From Devosia epidermidihirudinis (GTDB lineage Bacteria; Pseudomonadota; Alphaproteobacteria; Rhizobiales; Devosiaceae), in NCBI RefSeq assembly GCF_000971295.1, contig NZ_LANJ01000016.1, positions 372,001-436,000 of the forward strand: 64,000 bases of DNA. The letters are read 5' to 3'. The notes beneath the pieces are model-generated. The model was given only the letters and a program-made list of their open reading frames with translations, searched no databases and was not told the origin of the DNA. Shown one piece after another: positions 8,603-16,573 of this stretch; the stretch's first letter is position 1, and each line of letters starts with the position of its first letter. The position numbers and the translations under genes are program-made.

Positions 8603-9320
8603 GGCGTCTTGCCCGCAAATTGGAACCGAGCAGTCGCTCCTGCTGGCGGAAGGGAAGCGACGGAAACACTACCGGTTAAACCGTACCCTGGCCCTCGATA
8701 TCCGCTGTTCACAATTGAGCGTCCGCCGAGCGAATTCAACACGGCGCGCATCCCGCGGCTCAGGCGAGGATTGTCGAAGGTAAGCGGCCCCTTGGTTTCC
8801 CCTTCCAAACTTTCCGCGCGGCCGCAAAACTCCCAGCGATAGATCACTCCAGTCGGCATCTTTAAAACTGGCTACAGCGCTGGTTCAAAAGATCAGCGGG
8901 GAGACGTAATTTGCGGTGCCGAAGCAAGACAGGTCGGAGAGCCTACAGCGACGCTTAGCCGAAAACTGCCTGGCTTGGTCAAGATGACCTCCTGCAGCGG
9001 CTCGGCGCCGGAAGTGTTCGCCCTGATGTTTGGCCCAAGACTAAAACTTCAAATTTCAACGCGTGTTTGATTGTCTCGCAAAGAGCTATGCGCAACTACC
9101 ATTGACGGAATCCTCTAACGAGCGCGGTGCAGTCAGGACCCAATGTCAGTTTTTGGGAAATCGAGGGTTGGTGCTGGACGGCTGGAATGGGCGCAAAATC
9201 GGCCGCTGGGCAACTTGCACGAACTGGAACCCTCCAAATGCTTCGCTTGGATCGCTTCCGGCGCTCGTTCTACTCTGTCTGCAGCATCGCCACCTCCGGC
9301 ACGCCTTCCTGAGCGCCTCC
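8603..9320. other. Intergenic stretch without recognisable gene
   Basis: No open frame here has a credible protein signature, and none is preceded by a good ribosome binding site. It borders the inverted tRNA-Arg relic, so it may be old island debris, but no identifiable gene remains. Confidence 0.5.
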
Positions 9321-9390
9321 TGTCGCACCCGACACGATTCTAACGTGTTGCCTTGCCTGAGGAGGGGCAGCGCGTTCTCCATGCCAGGGC
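9321..9390 (-). pseudogene. Degenerate inverted tRNA-Arg(CCG) copy
   Basis: Read on the minus strand, this segment matches the 3' half of the intact tRNA-Arg gene at 9476-9552 with few changes. CGCTGCCC, an altered anticodon loop, then AACACGTTAGAATCGTGTCG and GGTGCGACA are visible, ending at 9321. The 5' half is badly eroded and has lost the D-arm. An extra C and loss of the anticodon make it non-functional. It is in the opposite orientation to the real gene, about 85 bases away. It may be a relic of an earlier integration or inversion at this tRNA. Confidence 0.6.
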
Positions 9391-9475
9391 ACAACTTCAA
9401 CTTAGCCCGTTGCACGCAGGCGCGGCTTTCGGTAGGTTGCGCCCGTTCAGCCGGGGTCCGCCCCGCGTGACGGAT

Positions 9476-9554
<79 letters not shown>

Positions 9555-10018
9555 TTTACCGTTATATTTCAATGAGTTATGGCGCTTCGCGCGAGCCTAA
9601 TTTCGCCAGTGGCAAGCTGCTCGTAAGCAGTAGAGTTCACTTTAGTACGAGTTGAATGACGCTAACGGGTGCAATTTTCCGTTGGATTCATTCATTTCCT
9701 GCGGAAGCGGTCGCGCGGTGATGCTGCCGCGCTGCTGAGCACTGCCCCCGTGGGCAGCGGTCGGACTCGTGGTTCATCAGCGGGTTTGGACCAGTACGAA
9801 CTGACGATCTCTGTCCAGTCTAGGGGCCTGCCCGCGAGGTTCGTAGCTTCCCTCGCTTGAAGGGTTCATGTCGACGGTTCAGCCGCTCATATCTACGCCA
9901 TTGCCGAGTGTAAGGGATTGATAATGCAACATTATCGGTCATTATTATTGGCCGACAGGCGGGGCGGATAGGTGGCATTATTGTGGTACTAAGCGCCGCT
10001 GCGTGTTAGACTGTCCAC
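9555..10018. other. Island left margin without gene
   Basis: No credible coding frame. An AT-rich patch around 9915-9985 carries repeated ATTATT-type words near CATTATCGG and TCATTATTATTGG, and could hold a promoter for the DUF1403 remnant. Nothing else is recognisable. Confidence 0.4.
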
Positions 10019-10965
10019 ATGAAACCGCGCGCTGATTTGCTGGTTATCGATCCTCCGCTTGTGCCCAAAGCGCCGGTGTGGGCGCGACCGCGTGGCTTGG
10101 TTTTGCATGACGTCGACGCTGCCTACCTTGCCGGTTCAGCCTTGAATTCCTTGGACAATCTGGTGCGCAGTGACGTTTCCTGGGTCGGTGTCTAGCGCCA
10201 GCGCCTAGCCCTTAAATCTGCTGCAGCCGCCGTCCAACTGCTCGGCCGACCGGAGGATGAATCCGCCCTGCGGGACGCCCTGCTTTTACGCACGCCTGGA
10301 GACGATCCGGGCCTTGCAGGAAGGATACTTTCCGCTTGGCGTCGGCTGGCTGGCCGCACGACGCGGCTGGACGCGGAAGCTGTCCGCGCGGTCGCCGTTG
10401 AGCTGGGGGTGAAATGGGACGATGATCTCGGGGACGTTGTCGATAACGCCGAAGATCTGGTGACCTCAGGCCGACCGGCGCCAGTCCTGGCCGCTGAGAT
10501 CGCAGCCGAGCTGTATCGCGCCCGGCCGGATGCGGAACACCTGGCCTTCTGGCTGGCCGATCTCGTATTGGCGGCGAAATTTCGCTGGCCGGTGCCTGTG
10601 CCGCTGCTGATCGGCCAGGTGAACACGTCGGGATTCAAATCCGGTGAGCCGCGCCGGCGCATTCGGCCGGGAGGCGAAGGCTGGGGCAAGGCGGTGCTGC
10701 GCGCCTATGCCCAGGCCGCGGCCGAGGCCTGTGATCTCGGCGACGACATCGCCAGACGGGCTGCGTTGCTCGTTAAGGTGGCGCCAAAGCTGCGCGCCAA
10801 GGGCTCGGCCGACGTAGTGAAGTTGCTGCTTGATGAAGATGCGCTGCCAGCGTCGTGGTCGAGCGCAAAACTGTCGGCACGCGGCGGCTGTTCGATAGGT
10901 TGCAGGATCTGGGTGCCGTGCGCGAGTTCAGCGGCCGACCGACCTTCCGGCTATATGGGTTGTGA
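10019..10965 (+). pseudogene. DUF1403 family gene, broken by a stop codon and a frameshift
   Basis: From the ATG at 10019 the frame reads PPLVPKAPVWARPRGLVLHD and continues with DVDAAYLAGSALNSLDNLV, the start of DUF1403 proteins, until an in-frame TAG at 10193-10195. The same frame resumes directly (RQRLALKSAAAAVQLLGRP) and runs through AYAQAAAEACDLGDDIARRA and APKLRAKGSADVVKLLLDED. Near 10850 the reading frame shifts by two, after which the conserved tail RRLFDRLQDLGAVREFSGRP, TFRLYGL ends at 10965. DUF1403 is an alphaproteobacterial plasmid/island family of unknown function regularly found next to an ScpB homologue, as here. Two lesions make a functional product unlikely, unless there is sequencing error. 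Confidence 0.72.
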
Positions 10966-10967
10966 CG

Positions 10968-11669
10968 ATGGCCAAGCGCGCGAAACAAGCCGAAAGCCGA
11001 CCAGACGAAGGTCTGTTCGATGCGGAGCTTGCCGAACTGCCGCCCGAAGCGCGTTGGGGGGAGTGGATGAACCGTGTGGAAGCAGTGCTGTTCGCAGCGC
11101 CGCAGCCGGTCGAACGCGAGGCCTTGGCGCGGATCGTCGGACGCGATGTAAGCATCGATCACTTAATCGAGGACATTCGCGAAAGCCTGCGGGGCAAGCC
11201 TTATGAGGTGGTCAATGTCGCAGGCGGGTGGGCGTTTCGTACGCGGCTGGCCTACGCCCAGGCGATCAAGACGTCGACGGTCGGGCTGGAGCGCCGGCTG
11301 GAGCTGACGCAGACGGAACTGATGGTGCTGGTATCGATCGCCTATCACCAGCCCACTACGCGGGCAGGGGTGTCCGAGATCCTGGGGCGAGAGATATCGC
11401 GAGATATCATTGGTCAATTGCGGGACAAGGAGATGATTTCAGCCGGTCCCCGCAGTCCGACGCCTGGCGCACCGTTCACCTATGTGACGACCAGGCAGTT
11501 TTTGGCGCACTTTAGCCTGAACACTCTGCGCGATCTGCCGGACATAGAGGCCCTGCAGGATGCAGGGCTACTCAAGAGCGATGCCGGCGTTCAGGACGTG
11601 ACCAAGGCTCATGTCGTGTCGTCATTTGTCGATGAAAGCCAATTTTATCGACTAGTCCGAGTTGCCTAA
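10968..11669 (+). CDS. ScpB-like segregation and condensation protein
   Basis: A 233-residue homologue of ScpB, the winged-helix partner of the SMC-ScpA kleisin complex. Visible landmarks are the first winged helix (WMNRVEAVLFAAPQPVEREA), the GGWAFRTR strand and the second winged helix (LTQTELMVLVSIAYHQPTTR, then AGVSEILGREISRDIIGQL). The start is ambiguous: an in-frame GTG at 10962 overlaps the DUF1403 stop, and the ATG at 10968 follows it; neither has a strong ribosome binding site. Chromosomal ScpB works with ScpA and SMC. This accessory copy has no scpA nearby and is of the type paired with DUF1403 on mobile elements, where its role is unknown. Confidence 0.82.
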   Translation: MAKRAKQAESRPDEGLFDAELAELPPEARWGEWMNRVEAVLFAAPQPVEREALARIVGRDVSIDHLIEDIRESLRGKPYEVVNVAGGWAFRTRLAYAQAIKTSTVGLERRLELTQTELMVLVSIAYHQPTTRAGVSEILGREISRDIIGQLRDKEMISAGPRSPTPGAPFTYVTTRQFLAHFSLNTLRDLPDIEALQDAGLLKSDAGVQDVTKAHVVSSFVDESQFYRLVRVA

Positions 11670-11936
11670 CGTTCGAGCTTGCTGCCGCTGGGTAGCCGAG
11701 GACAATCAAGCCCGGCTATCGCATCAGGGCGGCGCCATCAAATCGCGCAAACCAGCGCATGGCAACAACAGCCGCCGCAGGTTTGATGGTAGGGAGCAAA
11801 GATTGCCGGCGCACCTCGTGGAGGCGGATGCAACGTCTTTGCCGATGCCCTCGCTCTGGATGGTATCCGTCCCAGTCCACGCATTCCGCGCCCAGATCAA
11901 GGTCGAGTACCGAAGCATGACGGTGGCCCAGCCCCA

Positions 11937-12854
11937 CTAACCCGCGAGGCCTTCAATCAGCGTGCGTTGCTCGGCGTGCTTATCCGCATTGTTCTTTTTT
12001 AGCTTTTCAAGGTTCTGCAGCTTCCATCTCACGGCCGGGAGATTGGTGGCCTGCGGCAGTCCTATAGCGTCAAAATCTGGCTCGCCATCATGGAGTGAAA
12101 GCAGAAACTTCATTGCTGGTCCATCCATCTTGGCCAGGATGTCTGCGAACAGTTTGGTGCGGGTTTCTTCGAGCTCGGCCACGGAAATGGGACCTGCGGT
12201 CATGCCCTCGAACTCGGCGACGAAGCGCTCTTCCAAGGGCTGCGGGGCCGGGCGCAACAATTCATGCGGCGGCCTTGCAGAGCTTGCCACGTAAATAAGG
12301 AAGGTGCGGAAAAGGGCAGGGGTCAGCCCCTCGTTTTCGTAGAGCAGTTTGATATCGAAGAGGTCGCGAGGGTGTTGGCGGTCTGTCGCGGCGTGCAGCT
12401 TGCCGCCGTACAGATCTTCGAATGCGACAACGGGCATTTCAGCGAAACCGAAACGATCCTGCACGGCGTCACTGACGGCCATCAATGTTGGTTGGTGCAC
12501 GGTGCCACGCGCGACAGGCGACGTCTCGACCTTAATGATGGCGCCGCGCTGGCGGACAATTATGCGCGTGTCATTGTCGCCGCCACCTGCGGTGCGCTGT
12601 GCTTGCGCGTCAGGCATCGTCTTCACGATGTCCGCAAGAATGACGTCGAGTGTGGAGTCGATCTTCGCCAAGCTTGTCGCCCGGTCTTCGATCGGCAGGT
12701 AGGTGAGGTCTATGTCGACCGACAGTCGCGGTAGGTCGCGATAGAAGAGGTTGATGGCCGTTCCGCCTTTCAGGGCGAAGACGTTATGCTTTGCGATCAA
12801 GGGCAGGCATGCGACGAGAAGCCGTACCTGGTCCTCGTAAGCCTCACGCGCCAT
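11937..12854 (-). CDS. AbiEii/AbiGii toxin family nucleotidyltransferase
   Basis: A 305-residue protein with the DNA polymerase beta-like nucleotidyltransferase signature of type IV abortive infection toxins: FALKGGTAINLFYRDLPRLS followed by VDIDLTY, where GG(T/S) and DxD form the NTP/metal site. Later come VVAFEDLYGGKLHAATDRQH and PRDLFDIKLL, also conserved in AbiEii. The ATG at 12854 lies inside the end of the antitoxin gene, overlapping by 11 bases, so the pair is translationally coupled. The family transfers nucleotides to RNA targets such as tRNA and causes growth arrest on phage infection. It appears intact. Confidence 0.88.
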   Translation of the reverse strand: MAREAYEDQVRLLVACLPLIAKHNVFALKGGTAINLFYRDLPRLSVDIDLTYLPIEDRATSLAKIDSTLDVILADIVKTMPDAQAQRTAGGGDNDTRIIVRQRGAIIKVETSPVARGTVHQPTLMAVSDAVQDRFGFAEMPVVAFEDLYGGKLHAATDRQHPRDLFDIKLLYENEGLTPALFRTFLIYVASSARPPHELLRPAPQPLEERFVAEFEGMTAGPISVAELEETRTKLFADILAKMDGPAMKFLLSLHDGEPDFDAIGLPQATNLPAVRWKLQNLEKLKKNNADKHAEQRTLIEGLAG

Positions 12855-13683
12855 CTTGTCCCTCCGTCCCCACAAACTCCGCAGGTAGCGTTATGCGGTA
12901 ACGCTTGTGCAGCTTGCCCCCTTTAACCAGCATGCGGTCGCCGCTGCCGAGGTCGATAGCACTTTCATCGATATATTTGCGCCATGCATGCGCGTGCCGG
13001 TCCGCGAAGACGAAAAACAGGCGTTTGGTTTTGATGCTGCGGCACATCTGCAAAAGCTGCATGATCAGTTTCGGGCGGAGGTTGCCCATCGATTGGAAGA
13101 GCATGTCGAGATTGTGAAAGCTCTCGTGGTTAGGGGTTTCGTCGATGGTCTCCAGAAGTGCGCGCTCCGGTGAAGACATCGCTAACGGCCAATCCCACGG
13201 GCTCGCTGTCAGGTCTGGAGAGCCATTCTCGAGCGAAAAGTCCGTGTTCTCGACCCCCGTTTTTGAGTCTTGGAAGAGCGAGCGCTGGCGGACGACGATC
13301 TCAGCGGTTAGGTCGAGCTTTGAAAGCCAGGACGGGGGGGCACCGTGCAAATAGAGTTTGCGGCGTCCCGACATGCGTACGTAGTGCGTGAAGCCATGAA
13401 GCTCCAGCGCCGATGTTGCGGCGACGTGGAATTTGAAATGCATAAGCCATAGCGCGGAGAGGACCGGTATCTTCCAGTCGCGCTCTGCGCCGGGACTGCC
13501 CCCTAGTGTGAACGGCCGACGATACAGGCCCTGTAGGGGGCGCTCAAGCCAGCCCGCTTGCACATAGGACTGTGCGAGTTGCCTGTAGATTCCATGCTCT
13601 TCCAGCCAAGGGGAATCCACAAGGAATCCTGGTGGTACGGTGTCGAGCAGGTTCTTTAGCTTGGTGCTGTTACGTCCAGTCAT
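12844..13683 (-). CDS. AbiEi antitoxin family protein
   Basis: A 279-residue protein with the AbiEi architecture: an N-terminal winged helix (LLDTVPPGFLVDSPWLEEHG, then YRQLAQSYVQAGWLERPLQG, YRR) followed by the AbiEi_3-type C-terminal domain (SALWLMHFKFHVAATSALEL, SSPERALLETIDE). AbiEi proteins neutralise AbiEii without direct binding and repress their own promoter. An in-frame TTG at 13692 exists, but the ATG at 13683 is preferred, because the predicted -10 box lies only 7 bases upstream and the mRNA may be leaderless. It is directly followed by the toxin gene. Confidence 0.85.
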   Translation of the reverse strand: MTGRNSTKLKNLLDTVPPGFLVDSPWLEEHGIYRQLAQSYVQAGWLERPLQGLYRRPFTLGGSPGAERDWKIPVLSALWLMHFKFHVAATSALELHGFTHYVRMSGRRKLYLHGAPPSWLSKLDLTAEIVVRQRSLFQDSKTGVENTDFSLENGSPDLTASPWDWPLAMSSPERALLETIDETPNHESFHNLDMLFQSMGNLRPKLIMQLLQMCRSIKTKRLFFVFADRHAHAWRKYIDESAIDLGSGDRMLVKGGKLHKRYRITLPAEFVGTEGQDGA

Positions 13684-13690
13684 GTTGGAC

Positions 13691-13719
13691 AATATAGCGC
13701 TTTCTTAAAGTCGTTGCAA
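13691..13719 (-). promoter_or_regulatory. Predicted promoter of the AbiE pair, possibly leaderless
   Basis: On the minus strand TTGCAA (13719-13714) and TATATT (13696-13691) are spaced by 17 bases. Transcription would begin at 13684-13683, at or one base before the A of the antitoxin ATG. Confidence 0.5.
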
Positions 13720-14163
13720 AATGTCGCTTTATCAGTAGTCAAATATGTCTAGTTCCACTGGACATGGGTTCATGCATTCAAAGTAGCTAAAGTTTGTAAA
13801 CAGAGTAATATGAGCCTGTGCAAAGCCCTGGCTTCTAACCAAGCCATGTTCTGGGTCGGTGGCGAGTGAGCTATGGATACGCCGACCGGACGCTCACCGT
13901 CCCCTATCGTGTGCTCCAAACGCGATGCAAACATATCGTCGATAAATGTAGAGAGCTGGACCTGTCGCCTTGTATGTTGATCTGCCGACTTCCGGTTTGT
14001 GAAATCGTGCGCCTGCCAAGAGCCAGAAGATACAGCCGTGATGCTCGTGCAAGGTCGATTGATCAAGATCGCCTATACCGGTAACCGATGAGTTGCGTTG
14101 CCTGACGAATGATTCGATTTGTTATTGCCCGGCCTGCCACGACGATTCGCTAACGCGAAGTAA
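13720..14163. other. Intergenic stretch without recognisable gene
   Basis: No coding frame with family resemblance or a good start site is seen between the AbiE promoter and the next operon. The promoter of the following two genes must lie here but no convincing box was identified. Confidence 0.4.
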
Positions 14164-14529
14164 TTGCGAGGTCGAATTCCGGGACTTGCTGCGGACGATT
14201 TGGCCTTGGAGCTTTCATTCGACTCTACGAAGATAAGGCAGGCGACCATCGACTTCAAAGTTGCGAAGCGAGCGCTGGGTGATGAACTTGCTCGTGCGTT
14301 TCAGAGTTTGGTCTGCGATATGAACGACGCTATGTACCTGAAGGAATTACCGGAGAGCCCCAGCGTTATGCTCAATGATGGCGGCGTCAGGTTGAGTTTT
14401 CTGCTCCGGGGAGATGCGTTCCTTGATGCGTTTCCAGTTTCGGACGCCGTCGTGAATCTTGAAAACTGGGGTGAAGTTCACCGACTCAAGCTGGTGAACA
14501 TACACAATGCTGGCCAGGTGCTGATATGA
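14164..14529 (+). CDS. Unrecognised 121-residue protein upstream of XRE-ImmA
   Basis: Begins with TTG directly after an in-frame stop, since no ATG is available before the conserved-looking part. The product is soluble and acidic, with segments such as DFKVAKRALGDELARAFQSL and VRLSFLLRGDAFLDAFPVSD. I do not recognise a family. Its stop overlaps the ATG of the XRE-ImmA gene in an ATGA, so the two are almost certainly co-translated. By analogy with toxin/antitoxin or induction/repressor pairs it may be the partner that the ImmA-type protein controls, but that is context only. Confidence 0.6.
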   Translation: MRGRIPGLAADDLALELSFDSTKIRQATIDFKVAKRALGDELARAFQSLVCDMNDAMYLKELPESPSVMLNDGGVRLSFLLRGDAFLDAFPVSDAVVNLENWGEVHRLKLVNIHNAGQVLI

Positions 14530-15635
14530 CCGACCTAAACTGGGCATCACCACCCGGAGAAACCATCGCCCGCGTGATGGCAAATCGAGAGATCGACGCG
14601 TCGGATCTTGCGGATGCGCTCGGACTGTCCAGCGACGAGTTCGATAATCTGCTTTCAGGCTACCGAAGGCTTTCAGGCAAGGACGCTGAAATCCTAGCTG
14701 ACAATCTGGGATCGACACCTCGGTTCTGGTTGGCGCGGGATAGTGCCTACGTGGTGGATAGCGCGAGGCTAGAGGAAGCCGCAAAACCCGCCACTGAGGC
14801 ATCCTGGCTGGAATCGATGCCGACCGCTTCGATGCGCAAGCTGGGGTGGCTGACCCACACAGGTAAGTCGAAAGGGAAGCTTAGGGATGAGCTTCTTGAT
14901 TTCTTCGGCTGCGCCTCGATACAGCAATGGGGGACTCGCTACTCCTCGGGCGTTGGTGCCGTTGCCTTCCGGACATCGATGTCTTTGGCATCCGACGGTA
15001 TGGCCACGCTCGTGTGGCTGCGTGCCGGGGAGCGTCTAGCCGCAGATCGAACGACAGCGAAGTTTGATCGGGCAGCCTTTGAGACGCAGGTCCCAGAGTT
15101 GAAGCGCCTTGCGGTTTTCAAAAGTCCCGCCGCAATCCTTGAGAGATTAGTGCCCGCCTGCGCCGCAGCTGGCGTAGTCGTCGTCACAGCGAAAACTCCT
15201 GATGGCTGTCGAGCCAGCGGTGCATCCTGGTTTGACCCTGAGGGCCGACCAGTCATCCTGCTGAGCTTCCGGCACCTCGCAGAAGACCACTTCTGGTTCA
15301 CCTTTTTCCACGAAACTGGCCACGTGCTTCTTCATGGTGCCAGCCACATCGACGGCGAGGGTGCAACGATGGGGGCTGACACTGCCGTTCAGGAAGATGA
15401 GGCCAACGCATTTGCGCAAGACATTTTGTTCCCCGATGAACGCATGGATGACCTATTGTCGGGTAGCCTCCGGCCGAAAGCGATAATTGCCGCAGCCAAG
15501 GCTGCACGCATTACGCCGGGCGTCATCGTAGGTCAGCTGGAAAAAAGAGGCATAGTTGACCACGGTAAGCTCTCGTTCCTCAAAAACAGGTACCGCTGGT
15601 CGGACAGTCCTTACGTCCCTGACCTCATCGCTTAA
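14526..15635 (+). CDS. HigA-like helix-turn-helix protein fused to an ImmA/IrrE metallopeptidase
   Basis: A 369-residue protein. Residues about 12-75 form a HigA-type helix-turn-helix (VMANREIDASDLADALGLSS, LLSGYRRLSGKDAEILADNL, GSTPRFWLARD). The C-terminal half is an ImmA/IrrE peptidase with the zinc motif HETGH at 262-266 and the downstream acidic ligand region QEDEANAFAQDILFP. Proteins of this kind bind DNA and cleave a repressor or toxin partner under stress. It is coupled to the 121-residue gene upstream and is convergent with the large defence operon, sharing the last 4 bases. It may be a separate module or an accessory sensor of that operon. Confidence 0.85.
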   Translation: MTDLNWASPPGETIARVMANREIDASDLADALGLSSDEFDNLLSGYRRLSGKDAEILADNLGSTPRFWLARDSAYVVDSARLEEAAKPATEASWLESMPTASMRKLGWLTHTGKSKGKLRDELLDFFGCASIQQWGTRYSSGVGAVAFRTSMSLASDGMATLVWLRAGERLAADRTTAKFDRAAFETQVPELKRLAVFKSPAAILERLVPACAAAGVVVVTAKTPDGCRASGASWFDPEGRPVILLSFRHLAEDHFWFTFFHETGHVLLHGASHIDGEGATMGADTAVQEDEANAFAQDILFPDERMDDLLSGSLRPKAIIAAAKAARITPGVIVGQLEKRGIVDHGKLSFLKNRYRWSDSPYVPDLIA

Positions 15636-16573
15636 CCGCTGAAATAGACGTAGTGGTTGGGGCTTTTCTGCCAGTTGCAAAGACTGTCCTCGAGCACCTG
15701 CTTGCCTACGTGCAGGGTGTCATCGAGCCTATCCACGACGGCCTCAATTTGCTTTCGCGACATTGCCGCGGCTCCCGGTGCTTGGACGAGGAGCTTGGCT
15801 CCTGAGAAGGGGCCCGTCGCGCCCGACATGTGGACGCTGTCGGCGTCGATGGGCGCGAGCTGAAGCTTACCAACCATGGTGAGGAAGTCGAAGTTCCCCA
15901 GCCGGCCGAACCCGTAGACAGGTGCCATCGATCGATAGAGTGCCGGGAACACGACTGTTGGCTGCTGTCCGACCTTGAGGTGGATGTTGCGGATCTTCGT
16001 GTTGAAATCGCCGTCGGCAATAAGCCAGTCGTAAAATGTCGAAAAGACGAGGCCGATCTTGTCGGGCTTTTTGCTCTGGTATTGACGGTGATTAGAGAAG
16101 CGGCCAGAGATTTTGGGGTCCGCGAGATCGGCTTGGTGCGCCTGCAGCATTGCGTCGAATGCCGCGGGCTGGCGAGCATACTCTGCAAAATTCCAAGTCG
16201 GCCCCGATCCAAATGATCCCATGACATTGGAAGCGAGTTTCCATGCGTCCTCAACATGCTTGCCGAAGTGGGTCGCGACGAACGTCATCCATACGGCTTC
16301 GTCGAGGTCACCATTCTGACCGAGCAATGCGGCGCCCTTCAATGGATCAAAGAGACTGGAATTGGGATCGATGCGGCCAGGATCGATGGCTCTCGCTTGC
16401 ATGTTCCTGATATATTCGATCCGCCGAAGGCTTGAGATCATCTGCTGCACAAACGTGTCCCGAGCGCTGAGCTGGACGATCCCGGGCAGGGCGCCATGCT
16501 GTGCTTCAAAGGCCGCGAGCCCGGCCATCAGCGCTGTGTACTGATCTCTATGAGCGCCATTAGTCGTTTGCAT
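15632..16573 (-). CDS. Alpha-glutamyl/putrescinyl thymine pyrophosphorylase-like protein
   Basis: Last gene of the eight-gene operon; 313 residues. The start chosen is the ATG at 16573, inside the end of the thymidylate-synthase-like gene (14-base overlap). Recognisable segments are RFSNHRQYQSKKPDKIG, the acidic NTKIRNIHLKVGQQPTVVFP stretch, APVYGFGRLGNFDFLTMVG and SGATGPFSGAKLL. This order resembles the aGPT-PPlase families predicted by comparative genomics to act on hypermodified thymine (known from phages with alpha-putrescinylthymine). I assign it by motif memory, so the clade (probably 3) is uncertain. In a bacterial operon with base-synthesis enzymes it may make or remove a modified pyrimidine. 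Confidence 0.5.
   Translation of the reverse strand: MQTTNGAHRDQYTALMAGLAAFEAQHGALPGIVQLSARDTFVQQMISSLRRIEYIRNMQARAIDPGRIDPNSSLFDPLKGAALLGQNGDLDEAVWMTFVATHFGKHVEDAWKLASNVMGSFGSGPTWNFAEYARQPAAFDAMLQAHQADLADPKISGRFSNHRQYQSKKPDKIGLVFSTFYDWLIADGDFNTKIRNIHLKVGQQPTVVFPALYRSMAPVYGFGRLGNFDFLTMVGKLQLAPIDADSVHMSGATGPFSGAKLLVQAPGAAAMSRKQIEAVVDRLDDTLHVGKQVLEDSLCNWQKSPNHYVYFSG

Noticed and set aside
8449..8859. Minus-strand frame overlapping the HxlR gene end
   Set aside because: Overlaps a well-supported gene, has no ribosome site and no family resemblance.
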